Shown one piece after another: positions 33,629 through 45,260 of a DNA stretch of 64,000 bases. The stretch is from Trogon surrucura (Eukaryota > Chordata > Aves > Trogoniformes > Trogonidae), in the NCBI GenBank assembly GCA_020746105.1, contig CM036629.1, positions 689,501-753,500 on the forward strand. Reading direction: 5' to 3'. Both the position numbers and the translations under genes were made by a program. The notes beneath the pieces are model-generated. The model ran no database searches. It was not told the origin of the DNA and was given only the letters and a program-made list of their open reading frames with translations. Numbering within the stretch: the first letter of the stretch is position 1; the number at the start of each line of letters is the position of its first letter.

Positions 33629-36500
33629 TTATGCCCAGGTACCGCTACGCACCCACACCCAGGTGAGCATCTTTCCCACCAGGCAGGTGCTAGGCAAGGG
33701 TCTGCTCTTCATCCTGCGCCTGCCCTCCCTTTCTGTCCCAGAAATCATGAGGCACACGCTCTGGGGAGATGCCCTGTCTACCCAGAGCACCGCTCCGATC
33801 GTTTTGGAGAGAAACTCTTCATGGTTCTGAAACATCTTGGTGAGAGGTCCCGCTCTGCGGCAGACATGCCCTGCCTGGCTTCTGCATCTGGGCAGGAGGA
33901 GGGACAAACCTTTAGTCCACACCCACGATATCCTCAGAAGCCCAGCGACGGCCCTCACAGGCACACTGGGGCATCAGAACACGTAAAAAACACGTTCTGG
34001 AAACCTCTGGCTCGAAGCCCACATGGTCACATTGCGCACGTGCCGTCAGCCCGAGGTTTGCAGACTCCCGCAGCTGTTCCACCCAGGTTGTACAGTTGCC
34101 CCCCTCAGCTACAAGAGCTTTTAGATTTCTCCCTAACTGCTGGCCAAGCCACGGTCATCGGAGCACACCGGTAAAAACCAGCATACCGACTCTTCGGTAA
34201 GGAGTCGGTGCTCTCTATCCGCACGGCTCGTGTCCGTACAGAGGGCGTGCGGCAGTCAGGGCACGTGCGAGCCGGGATTCCTGGAGCCTACGTGTCCTGG
34301 AGCTTCTCTAGAAGATAGAGTAGCTACTCGTCCAGCCTTCCCGCAAAATGAATTCTCTCTGCTGGCACCAGTGAAGCTAAATACAACTTATAAAATATTG
34401 AGTAGATCTTCATAAGGAATGCAACCGAGGAAGAGTGACACTTTAATTATTATCTTTATGCTCCAGAAATATCCCATCAATATGAGGAGCAGATAACTCA
34501 CAATCCCGTTTCAACCACTCTGCAGAATCAGGAGATACTGGTGCGCTGTCCGTACCGGGCATACAGACGTCAGCACTGCATATCTGTGTACGTAGCCTGT
34601 AGTTATTTATCAGCAGTTTAGGCACGCACTTATTTATGAACTTATTTAATTGATAAATGTTTATATTGCAGAGCATGAGATGATAAATTCAGGAGAAAAA
34701 AAGATACTGACTCGTAGGGCATGACCCTCCTGCCTCGCGCAGGTGGCGGGACCTGGACCTTCCCGCCACGAACCGCTTGGGAAAAGCATCCAAAGAGCTG
34801 AGACCTTGGGGAGAGCAGAGTTTTAAGCACTCCTCTCCCATGGGATTTTCTCCACAGCGGTCTCAAGCCAAACCAGTTCTTCCAACCTCCAGAGACCAGT
34901 TTGTTGAGTACTTTGGCAACAAATGGTCCTTGGGAAAATCAGTGAGGTTCTGGGGCTGCTAATACAACAGCAAATAATGTAACTTCCAGATTATCTTTGT
35001 ATTTTCGAAATAAGTCGTGCCACGTGCAAAACTGCAAATCTCTCAGTAAATCACGTAATAAATAAATAAATGCCTCTGCATAATTACTTGTTAAATAGCT
35101 CATTTTCTCCCTGTTCCAACATTGACAGTCAGCCACCTAAGCTTGAAGTCCATCAGTTTCAAAGTAAGACATTTATCAGGACTCTTTTTACCCCAGATTC
35201 CTTTTCCTGCCTACCCTCAAGTCTGTTTTCCCATAAGATTTTAAGTAAAAATCTATTTTTCCTTTCAATGTATATATTTTTTATGTTTTCTCAATGCACT
35301 CAGCATGACATAGGCAAATGGCATTCATTAACCACATGGCTGGACGTGCTGACTATACACATTACCGACATTTCGCCCTCTCGCTGTCTTCAAGTACCTC
35401 CTGCCCCGCGCTACCCGGGCAGGACAGCAGAGCAAATGCTGCAGCGTGTGCTGCTGGGTCCAAACACGCGGCTGAGCACGCGGCTGCGGAAGGCAGCGCG
35501 GCACAGAACGCCCGCGATGCGCTGACAGGGCACGCGCTAACGAAGAAGACGAGAAGCTGCCCCGTCCTTCACGCTGCCCAAAGCGTCCTGACGTTCGCAG
35601 GGTGGTCGGTGCATCGAAAGACACGACTTTGGAGCAAGCCCCTGGTTAAGGCCCTGCAGAGGCGGTCCTGGCCGAAGGTGGGATTTAAATGGCAACCTGG
35701 CTATGTTTGCAACCAGCGTTTGTCGGAATTTTGACCTCCTTTTCATCCATTTGACCAGCCTAGACCTGAACCACCCCTTGGTTTCAGTCTGAGACTTCTG
35801 CCCCCAACTTGCTAAAATTACTTGAGTTATTTCTTCACTGCTAGAGGCTCTGCCAGCTCAGTGTTTGTTCTTCACTTCCAAGGGTATTTTATTTATTTTC
35901 TTCACTTTCAGCTACCGAAATTGGCAAGGAGAAATTTATATAATGAGACTTAATAACAGTTTCTCCCATAAAGTTACCTATTTATCTCCTATTGTAGTGG
36001 TTTAGAAAGCACAAAAATGATGGAAAAATATAGGTGTAGTGGTAAATCTCTGAGACTGATAGTGAATAATTTAAAGCAGTCTCTATCCATGGGGGTGATG
36101 CTTGGAACCCACCCACTCCCTGTGAACCTGTCCCAGCCACTCTGACTCCTCCTTCCATTACACTCACAGGAGTATCCTCTCCACACAGACAAACAAAACC
36201 CCGTTTATCTAAACCCTTTAATCCAAGCCTGTCCCGTGTCTCAGCCTGTATCGCTCACCCAATAGCTACCACCGTTATCTGAACGGCCGGGGTGCCCTGG
36301 ATCATTCCGGGTAAGGTGAGCACCCGCACGACACGTGCTGGAAAGCTCCCTCACCTCGCGGGGAAAAGGTTTTGGAGTTACCAGCAGCAAAGGCTCTTCT
36401 ATCGGTATTTCCTCCATAAACATTATTTAAGCAAATTAGAGATGGCGGAAGGGCAGACTAGGGTGCTTTTTGGTATTTTTGTGTGTTTGTTTATTGTCTG
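33629..36500. other. Intergenic DNA with a CpG-rich patch (about 35395-35560)
   Basis: Mostly plain single-copy DNA. The patch at about 35395-35560 is CpG-rich. A 197-codon frame (33581-34174) begins inside the CR1 copy and shows no domain, so I treat it as random. Confidence 0.45.
34185..34209. other. Perfect 8-bp inverted repeat (hairpin)
   Basis: The arms accgactc and gagtcggt are fully complementary around a 9-nt loop (ttcggtaag). A small stem-loop is possible in RNA from either strand. There is no terminator context, because this is vertebrate DNA. It could be a relic of an inverted-repeat transposon or chance. Confidence 0.6.
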
Positions 36501-36520
36501 TTTTTTTTCCTAACCAGCAG

Positions 36521-36710
36521 GAGAGATGCTATTTTGAGACCCACCCTCAGTTCCGCCCACCGCCCACCAACACCAGCGCTCCCGCCGCCCCCCCAGCGCC
36601 AGCACAGAGCGGGGGTACGGCGCTTCGCTCCAAGCATCGCAAGACTCACCCTTCAAGCACGCTCCTTGGCAAACAGCTAGAGATCGATTTGGTGTTTTGT
36701 ACAGCACCAG
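36521..36710 (+). other. Exon-like segment, 190 bp, open throughout
   Basis: It is preceded by a long pyrimidine tract and acceptor (gttttttttcctaaccagcag, ending 36520) and followed by a plausible donor (caccag|gtacgc, GT at 36711). One frame stays open over all 63 codons. It begins ERCYFETHPQFRPPPTN, passes a Pro/Ala-rich middle and ends in a more hydrophobic part (QLEIDLVFCTAP). No known domain. It could be a coding or lncRNA exon, and is the longest of the four splice-bounded candidates. Confidence 0.27.
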
Positions 36711-36984
36711 GTACGCTCCCGACATCAACAGAAGCGATGTCAGCATTTTGTTCTTAATTATTTATCCGTTTTTAACGGCGGTAAGGAACAAACATGAGAA
36801 GTCCTTTCTTTGCTCAAAAGCGCCCGATGCAGAAAAGGATGAAACCCACCCTCCACTTCCCCGTGGTTCTTTATTTACGGAACCATCTGCGTGCTGTCGC
36901 GGAGTCCGGTTGAGCCCCGTCTCTACCCCCGTTTCCCTCCAGCGCTAATTAGTAATGCAATCCCACAAAGAGTGAAGTTGCCCG

Positions 36985-37335
36985 AAACCTCCCCTCACTC
37001 ACAATGATTTATGTTCAATTTGTACAAATGGAGAAAATGAGATTTCAAATTTCAATGCCATTTCTGCAATGAGGTGATTAAAAGAGAGAGAGGTATTGCG
37101 TTCTACTGTATAGAATATTGATCCCAGTGCTATTTTCCTTAGCAATAACCATTAGCTCAGTATTATTTGCAAACCTCTAATGTGAACCTGGAGATGTAAT
37201 TTACATTTGTGCTTTACTTATTTGCTTTAACAAAACAACACAAAAGCTTTGGGCCTTTCAATCTATCCTTATTGTCAATAAAATTAGCAGTTCATAAAAA
37301 AATTAATGTATATGCAAAACCATCACTTCCTTGTA
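36985..37335. promoter_or_regulatory. Candidate conserved non-coding element (enhancer-like)
   Basis: AT-rich complex sequence: acaatgatttatgttcaatt (about 37001), atgaggtgattaaaag (about 37069), tagcaataaccattagctca (about 37140), and ataaaattagcagttcataa (about 37278). No repeats, stops in all frames, no simple-sequence bias. This is among the most enhancer-like stretches in the window by eye. Confidence 0.42.
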
Positions 37336-37661
37336 AACTGCGCGGAGACTGTAAACGTTGCTCAGAACAAAGGGGAGATAAACTATTAAAAGGCTCCGGC
37401 CATTTAACAAATTGAATACCAAACGGATTAAGATGGAGTTCCCTTTTGTCCCCTCCTTTAATTTCCGGGCCCCTGGGAGCCCGCAAAACTTCCAGAAGTA
37501 CGGGGAGGTTTCCCCCGAGGAGCGCGGCGTTGACAGGGGGTGTCTGATGGGAACATAATGGGCACGGGCGAGCACATGCTTCTGCTCGCCACCGGCACCG
37601 CGGCCGTCGCGGGAGTCACCGGCGAGAGTACAGAGCGCGCGCGCGGGCACACGCGCCCGGC

Positions 37662-37669
37662 ATGCAAAT
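37662..37669 (+). promoter_or_regulatory. Octamer motif (ATGCAAAT)
   Basis: Perfect POU-factor octamer in a CpG-rich patch, about 25 bp before a homopurine tract. A second perfect octamer lies at 38031-38038. Confidence 0.45.
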
Positions 37670-37687
37670 GCTTCTGGGGAGGACGCC

Positions 37688-37749
37688 AGGAAAGAAAAAG
37701 GGGAGGAAAGAAAAAAAAGAAAAGAAAAAAAAAAAGAGAGAAGAAAAAG
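37688..37749 (+). repeat. 62-bp homopurine tract
   Basis: Unbroken A/G run dominated by A. It is potentially triplex-forming and gives spurious Lys-rich (plus strand) and Phe-rich (minus strand) open frames. Confidence 0.9.
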
Positions 37750-37902
37750 CGTAATCGCCAAATAAAGGAGGACGGCGCTTGGGCAGCCGTTCGTCAGCCC
37801 CCAACGCTTGAATACGACCAGGCAGCTCCTCCTGCCGCGCTGCCGCTCCCCGCAAAAACATCAGCTGCTTCTGCTGCCTGGCAGAGTTTAGAAGATGAGA
37901 AC

Positions 37903-37958
37903 AAGGAAAGAAGAGGGAGAAAGGGGGGGAGGAAAAAAAAAAAAAAAAAAAGAAAAAG
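37903..37958 (+). repeat. 56-bp homopurine tract
   Basis: Unbroken A/G run containing ggggggg and about 19 A. With the tract at 37688-37749 it brackets a GC-rich segment of about 150 bp. Confidence 0.9.
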
Positions 37959-37959
37959 C

Positions 37960-38220
37960 TAATGACCCATAATTGCCATGATAGTGGAATAGGGCCCAGG
38001 CAGCTGTTTTACATTCCCGGTATGTATAGTATGCAAATATCTACAAAGGGCCGACACAGTTTCTCTATTGTGGATCCTGAGGGTAACCAAATTAGCCTTT
38101 GGCAACCATGGTAATTGGGAGGTGCTGTTCCCATTAGGAGTCCTGCAAATTATGAAGAAAAATGGACCAAAGGCTTTGTCACAAATAATAATACCGAGAA
38201 GAAAAGAGCAGGCGGCCGTC
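37960..38220. promoter_or_regulatory. Candidate conserved non-coding element with octamer and X-box-like palindrome
   Basis: Dense unique sequence. It contains cataattgccatgatagtgg (about 37970), a perfect octamer (atgcaaat, 38031-38038), ctctattgtgg (SOX-like, about 38062) and an RFX X-box-like inverted repeat (gcaaccatggtaat, 38102-38115). No coding frame or repeat. Enhancer function is inferred. Confidence 0.45.
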
Positions 38221-38229
38221 TTTGCTCTG

Positions 38230-38262
38230 CCTTTCTTTCTTTCTTTCTTTCTTCTTTTTTTT
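38230..38262 (+). repeat. (TTTC)n microsatellite
   Basis: Six consecutive tttc-type units, then a T-run. Confidence 0.9.
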
Positions 38263-39870
38263 TATTTCTACATTGTGTTGTTAATATCTCTGTGTTTAGT
38301 AATAAGAAAACAGTCCTCGGTGCTCGGCCGGACCCTCCTGGGCTTTGCAGAGCAATATTGAGTCCTGGGGAATACTAAATATGGGGCAGCAGCATCAGTT
38401 GCAAATTCCCCAAGCAGAAGCCTCGCGACCAGCCACCGTGTTCGGTCAGACAATGCTTCCTCTGCCCTGCGCCCGTTTTAGCCGCAGGAATTAGAATTAG
38501 GAATTAAAAACAAGTTCGCCAGAACTCTTATTTGCACAGGACAAAATAGGACGCGGAGCACCAGCTAAGTTGTTTTTTTCTACCTAACTTTGATTCACGC
38601 AGCTAAACACAGATTTGTTCCATGAATCACCCAACTTTGCTGCGCAAGAGGCTACATTTTCCGCTAATGATTCGAATTTGTCTTTCACTCTTCCCACTTT
38701 CTTTGATCATCCCCTATTTCTCAATCCCGGCATGCAGAATCCTGTTTGATTGTTATGATCTACTAAAAAATTCACAACTGCCAACTTTTTGAGTGGAGCT
38801 CTCAGCTGTGACACCGTAAGTCAATGCCAAAAACATTAAATGCTTTTGTCTCCAGCTCCCCCTGAGAGCAGAGCTCGCCATCGCCACGAGCTCTCCTGGC
38901 TGAGATCACGGGTGACCCGGTGACACACAATGAGATCATTTCCCCGTGCGCTGCCACTCAGGTTCAGGTACTCCCCAGCCACTGTCCTGGCAACATCCCT
39001 GCAAAACCCAAGTGTTTTTATAAGAAAAAACCCACAAAACTACAAAAAAACCCCCAAAAACACCCCACCAAACCATACTGACAATGAAAATAAGGAAATG
39101 GTCTCATTTGCTTTTGTATTTCTTCCTGTAAACTTTGCAATTGCATCTCCTGAATAAGACAAAAAAAAATAATATTCTTGGGTTCTTTTTGGCTCAGTAC
39201 AAAAATTAAAGAAGGTGCCACCACAAAGGCTGAAGAGTTCAACCCACAAAAGCTTATCACTGCTGCTTCCCAAGAGCTAATTTTAGGCCCAACTGTTGTT
39301 TTAAATTTTATCTAACTTTTTCCTAATATCATGATTTAGGAAAAGATGGCAACTACAGAGAGAATAGAATGAATTAAATTTCAGGGGACAGAGTAAACAG
39401 ATGCAGAGACACCAAAACAACAACAACAACAACAAAATCTGAGTTTTTGGCTACAACAGCAAAAAAATATCGAAAAGAGACAGAGTTGGTAAAGGAAGCC
39501 ATCCACGGCATAGCAGGTCTTTTATCGATTAACCAAAGCAATGCATCGCTCCCATTCCTAGATACTGATTCAAAGGGCAAAACTCAACGAAGCACAAAGG
39601 TAAGCAAACAACACTATCTTCAAGATCTATTTGAATGTTAGAAAATGGCATTTACCAGCGGAGAGGTTCCCGCTGCATAATGCGCACAAAGTGAGGAAAC
39701 GAGACCCCATCAGGCCTTAAAAATCTGGCCAAAGTCTCTGTGTCTGCCATAAAAGAGAGCTTTTCCCAGAATTTAACATTATTTTATTTTTTTTTCAATA
39801 TAAATCTGAGGAAAGGCATGCACCTCTTCTCATAAAAGGAAGAGCTGGGAACACCCCCCTCTTAAAGAGG
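38263..39870. other. Intergenic DNA, no gene recognised
   Basis: Single-copy DNA with an (AAC)n microsatellite at 39415-39436. No gene supported. Confidence 0.5.
39415..39436 (+). repeat. (AAC)n microsatellite
   Basis: Seven tandem aac units. Confidence 0.9.
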
Positions 39871-39871
39871 A

Positions 39872-39960
39872 CCATAGAATCATTGTGGTTGGAAAAGACC
39901 TTCAAGATCATCAAGGCCAACCATTACCTGACTCTACCCAGGTCCACTTCTACACCACGG
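39872..39960 (-). mobile_element. CR1 LINE 3' fragment
   Basis: The sequence catagaatcattgtggttgg, then an 'aaaagaccttcaagatcatc' block and 'aaggccaaccattacctgac', is the CR1 3' terminus in antisense. About 90 bp remains. Confidence 0.94.
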
Positions 39961-42900
39961 CCCGGAGCATTAAGAAGCTGATTTTCATAAACACAAAAGA
40001 GTCTCTGTGGCCCAAAAGAAAAATCCTACCCTCGTGACGCCCGAGCTCATCTCCTGGCAGGGAGAGGGAATCACCCCAACACCAGGTGAAAGAGGCACCT
40101 TCTGTTGGTGTAGGGCACTGGGCTAAACTGGGACACATGGCAGAGACACGAGGGATCTTCTGGAATGCAAACGGGGACCTTTTATGGCTTTTTGTGAAAC
40201 ACATACTCGTGCACTTGGCGCTAGCACCACTGATACACTTTGAACACCCAAAGCAATATTTTAGGCACATTAAGAATTTTTCTGGCGGGAAATTAAGTGC
40301 TGAAGAGATTAGCTGGTGATTGTAAAGACACATTTTAGACCGAATTAACTTTCTGTATAAATCTTCCTTTACGAATCCTTCATTTCTCTACGTGCATCTA
40401 AAGCGCCCCGAGGAGGCATCTCCCCGTGCCCGTTCTGGGGAGCTGATCAGACGTGTGACACGCACACGAAACTTGATTCTACACCAGAGCAATACTTAGC
40501 AGCTCGTATTTGTACATAAAGCAGTCTAAGACCATGCCAACGTGAGGCACGTGGAACTTCCACCTCACAGAAAAATAACCCCTAGAACAAAGTTCAAAGA
40601 TCCAGAACAGGAAAATTTCTAATTGCGTTCTAAATGTTCTGCTTCACATAATGTGGGATTTTTGGTGTGAGGGGACACATCCTGCTCTCAGTAACATACC
40701 CAGTACGACTTACTTTTTTTCCTGCCTCGCTGCTCCAGGCTGGTAGTGGAAACAGTCTTTAAAGTGACTGCAACTGCCAGGAGAGCATCCAGGCCTTTTA
40801 ATATAAATAAGATTCAGAACAAGAACTTCAGGAACTCTATTCATTGTCATGGCTGCAAAACCCAAATTGGTGAGTTTTATTTAAAAAAAAAAATTAAAAA
40901 TTATAACCCAAGTCTCACAAAGAACGGTCATATTTTAATTTTTCACGGCCAGACTAACTGTTCATCTTAAAACCACTACAGCAAAAGTCTTAACCCCAGA
41001 TCTTTATTTTTTCATGGTTTCCCCTCAGGGCCTCTTTAAATCGCCGGCAGAAGAGTCGCTTCCCCCTCGGTGCAGTTGGCACGCCTGCAAGTGTACTTAA
41101 AGTTTGCGTCTGATCAAGTTATGTGTATTGGATCTGAAACCAGTTAGTCAATTCTTGCAGGTCCCTAAGTGGCGATTTGTGGTAATGTCTACATCAATAC
41201 TAACAGAGCGGTTTGCGAGCCGGTTTACGTAAGGCAAATGTCTGAAGGATGGAGGGGCTGCCTCCAAGGGTTCGCTCGGTTAATGGAGAGGCGGCTGGGA
41301 GAAGAAACTCGCGGGCACAAAAGAAGAGCTGCTTTTAAAAATACCATCCTTCACCCGAACACACCGCCCCGAGGAGGCGACGGGCGGCAGCGCCCGGGCA
41401 CATGCGCCCTGTCCCAGCTCTCCTCTGGACTGGCTTCTGCCATGAAGCCTTCAGATCTTGGCTTAGCACCAGTAGGGTACAACCCTGCTACAGCTGTTGC
41501 TTTCTTCTCCCTTTTTTTTAATTTTTTTTTATTCTAAGCAATAATCTTGGTCTTTTCCTCCTGCGTTTTCTTACTCCTTGGGCTCCAAGTGGTGGATACA
41601 GACCACAAATAGAAAAGTAAAAGGTCAAGAAAACAAAGCCACAAGCAAACTAATTAAAAAAAAAAAATCCACACTAGGTAAAGTGTGACCAAAAATTAAA
41701 GAAAGGTAAAAGATGCTAAATAAGGCAAAATTATGATTCATGAAAAAATCAGGAAGTAGCTACTGTTAAACAAAAGTCGTTTGTTTAAACTACAAATAAC
41801 AAAGGACAAGTATAAGCAATAACCAATATTGGTTTAAGCTGCTCCTTTTCAATAAGAGCCTTCCTTTCTCTGATATTTTTCTTTTCAGTCCCCAACAGAA
41901 CACAAACTATTCAGAGCAAGATTAGATTTTGTTTGTGTTTGTGCCCAGCACGACAGCCTGATCCCAGCAAGATATGATGCACTGGTCTATATGGAGCTTT
42001 GGGGCTTTAGGATTTTAACAGAATTAGCAGCTTCGAGAAATAAAATAGCCTAGAGGAACAAAAATTGGGGCCAAAAAGGAAGAAAAGCAGACAGGTCAGT
42101 TCTGACGGGGGCTGCAGAGGAGAACCCTTACAGCCCACCCACTCCCAGTATCGCAGCCACGGGCTGGAGCTGGGACCCTGGGAAGCCAACAGGAATTCTG
42201 GTCATCGACTTCACCGCTACTCCCCACCGGAGGTGGTACAGCACCCTCCGAGAACCAGAATACACGAACACACACGTTCTCTGAAGGTTTCTGTGGATGT
42301 ACATGATGTTCAGCCTCTGCTCTACAGCAAACAGCAGCCGTGGATACGTGTGAAAGCCCAACATCTACAGGCAGTGCCTGCAGGCGTCTTGTCGGGACGG
42401 GACCTCTCCCCAGCCCCTTCTCCTTGAGCAGCAGAACCGCCAAGCCCTTGTCGCGGGCGTTCTTCAGAAAATGATGGAGCTAATTCCCATCGCTCGAGTG
42501 TAAAAACTGCCCAAGGTTTAATGAACCAGAATGCAAGAGAAGATCTGCCCCTACGTGGCATTCAGGAATGTGTCACCTTCTAGGTAAAGCTCGGGAATGG
42601 CAGGGGGACAAATGGGGGCAGAACGCATCCGTAAGTAAATCTGCAATTTGTAACTGATGAAACGTTTTCTGACTACTGTTTCTCTAAGTATGCTGTGAGA
42701 ATGTTTGCTTTCCTAGATTTGTCATCATTTGTTAACTGGGCATTTTGCAATTATTTGTCACCATCTCTGCATGCACGTAGAATACAACTTCTGGAAAAAT
42801 TCCCAAATTTGATGCTACGTGCTGGCTGAGGACGGGCAGACCATCAGGCAGTGAGCGCACGTCTCTGACCGATGCAGCTCCCACAATCTGTAACAGTTAA

Positions 42901-44160
42901 GGCACGGTGCCACGCGCAAAAAAGACCCAGGCTGGAACACGGGGTCTGCACCCCCAGCCTCGATCCGTGTGCTAACCAGAAAATACAGCACCGTTCCTCC
43001 AGACGTTTCATCCCATTGTTGCTCCTTGATTCACTGGCAGAGCTGGTGACTTGTGGCTGCCCGCAGAGCAGAGCATGGCGGGACTCCGCGCTGCCCAGAC
43101 CCGCCCCCGAGGGCCTTTCTGAGCTGCCTTTGGGCAGGAATAACACAAATAAGGGACCAGAGCACACACTGCACCACAGCTTAAAGATGTAACATTAACT
43201 AACATGACCGAGCAACGCTCTGTACCAAATTCACGGCGAGGGACAAGCAAAGTTTACGTGCAGGTTGGGAGCACAAGCAGATGCTACGCCCATAGGAAAG
43301 CCAGCGGCACTGAAACCCGTGCGTGCCTGCGAACGGGACGCCAACGGAATAAAGGATCTACACGGTCAGATGGAAGCTGAAGGACGCGAGCCCATCCCCA
43401 GTTTGTCACTGTCGTGGCCCCACAGACGGCAGGTGTGGGCGGTGCTACCGAGTGGAACACAGAGATGAGGAGCGTGGGGGAGAGGGGAGCCGTCCGTATG
43501 GGCGAGATGTGTGTAGAAGCAGAAGGGAACGGGAGAGGAACCACAAGGTAACACACACACACACACATACGTGTGAGCAATGCGTGCGAGCACGTAGTCT
43601 GTTGGTTTGGTTTAGGACCGCAATCCTTCCCTATAAAAAGACGCCCAAGAACTGGAACGACAAGTGGGGGTGTCACTACTGCACCATCTGCCACCAGCAG
43701 AGCCAGGAATTTAAGGGCTCATCAGCGACTTTGGAGATCAGCCTGTTAGCTGGGATTATTAACCCAAATTTGTGAGGGTCATAGAGAGGGAGCTGAGCCT
43801 TTCCTGAAGAGGAACTGTTGCATCCTGATCCAATCTGCAGTGGAAAGGTGTCCACAAAGGGTGACTCGGCTTCTGTCCCCGACGCTGCACAGGGAAGAGA
43901 TGGGCTCCGTGCCCTTGGGCATGTCGCTGCTTCTGCGCTCTGCTTCAAACAGAGCAAAAAATCCATGGCTCCCACACCAGCTATGTGCTGATTTACACTT
44001 TGTTAAGTCATTTAAATATACTGCCTGAAGTGGAAAATCTGTGAACTGTCAGCAAACTTCAACTTTGCAGAGAAATTGTTGCTATTTATTAGAATAAAGT
44101 GCTGTATGTATACCGAGAGATGGCTTTGATAGAACAGATCCTATCTCAGACAAAAATATG
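39961..44160. other. Intergenic DNA, no gene recognised
   Basis: About 4.2 kb of mixed single-copy DNA. An (AC)n microsatellite lies at 43551-43567. Frames up to 136 codons show no domain. Confidence 0.5.
43551..43567 (+). repeat. (AC)n microsatellite
   Basis: Eight to nine perfect AC units. Confidence 0.9.
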
Positions 44161-44162
44161 GA

Positions 44163-44212
44163 ATAAATGATTTCCCAAGGTCTCCTTCAACCCTGATTTC
44201 CATGACTTTACA
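44163..44212 (+). mobile_element. CR1 LINE 3' terminal fragment, plus orientation
   Basis: The sequence aaatgatttcccaaggtctc, followed by 'cttcaaccctgatttccatg', matches the sense-strand CR1 end (…AGGTCCCTTCCAACCC…TTCTATGA) with several mismatches. It is the only plus-oriented copy seen and is very short and decayed. Confidence 0.7.
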
Positions 44213-44439
44213 AGCAAAAAGAGCAGAGCACAAACCCTGTGGGCCAGCCCTTCTCCAGATCCATAACCCCAGCACCAGCAGCCAAGGGCACCCGTCCCTC
44301 CTCTGCTCAGGTACCCCAAAGATCTCAGGTACTGCACGTTTCCAAGCTGCCACCAGCGATGAAGATGCTTGTTCAGACCCTTAGTCATACCATCAAAGAC
44401 ATAATGATTTCAAACGAACAATAAAAAGCAGCAGAAAAG

Positions 44440-44459
44440 AAAAAAAAAAAAAAAAAAAA
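44440..44459 (+). repeat. Poly-A tract (A20) with upstream AATAAA
   Basis: Twenty A, preceded about 20 bp upstream by aataaa (about 44419-44424), in the spacing of a mature mRNA tail. This suggests a possible plus-strand retrocopy, but no source gene is recognised in the preceding 200 bp. Confidence 0.5.
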
Positions 44460-44959
44460 GGAGAAACCAAACCTGAGTTGTCAAACTGCAGCAAAGAAAA
44501 CATTTCCAGATCTACCAAACCTCTGCAACCTCAGTTCTTCCACAGAAGGTAAAGAGGGTTTTAGCAGCGCCATTCGAGGGTTTTTCAAACTACTGGAGTT
44601 TTTTCCTTTGTTTATAATTTGGATTTTTATTTTTAAAGCTTCAATACACGTATCATAAGAACATTGTAAATGCCCCTGCCTTCCAATACATTTTTTCACT
44701 GTTGCTTTTGAGCTTCATCACACCTAGAACTGATGTCCAGCCCTACGCCCGTCCCACGCAGGGTGAGCCCAGCACCTCCCCAGCCCACCCCAAAAAAAAG
44801 AAAAAAAGAAGCAGTCTCTCCCACAAACAGTTTCCTGCCCTTGTTTCTTTTGAAACTCCCACTGATTTCAGAGGGAGAGCAAGCCAGACTTAATAAGACC
44901 AGACTATAAGGAAGGATCATAGAAGGGAAAGGGGAGAGAAGGAAGGAGATGTTTATTCA

Positions 44960-45260
44960 AGAGAAGGTAGCGAGAGTATTTGTTTATGGTAAATACATTC
45001 TAAAAACCATCAGTAGTTTTTTGCAGGCACTGGAACATGTAGTATGCATTATGTTTGTTATTGCTTTTGGGGTTAGCTTTTATTTTTATATTCATTTTTG
45101 TTGTTCTTTTTAGATCAAATAGCAAATGATTGGCAGGAATCCTGTAAATCTGAAAGAACGCTCATTTATTTTCCACATTTTTCTCCTATATTTTCAGAGA
45201 TTAATGCACGTAATATTTTAATGCTATGGCATAAATATGCATGAGAGTGAGAGCTCTTAT
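44960..45260. promoter_or_regulatory. Candidate conserved non-coding element (enhancer-like)
   Basis: AT-rich block with gtttatggtaaatacattc (about 44981), atgtagtatgcattatg (about 45036), gagattaatgcacgtaatat (about 45197), and ataaatatgcatgagagtga (about 45231). No repeat or frame. Inferred regulatory element. Confidence 0.33.

Noticed and set aside
33581-34174. 197-codon plus-strand frame
   Set aside because: It begins inside the CR1 fragment and has no domain.
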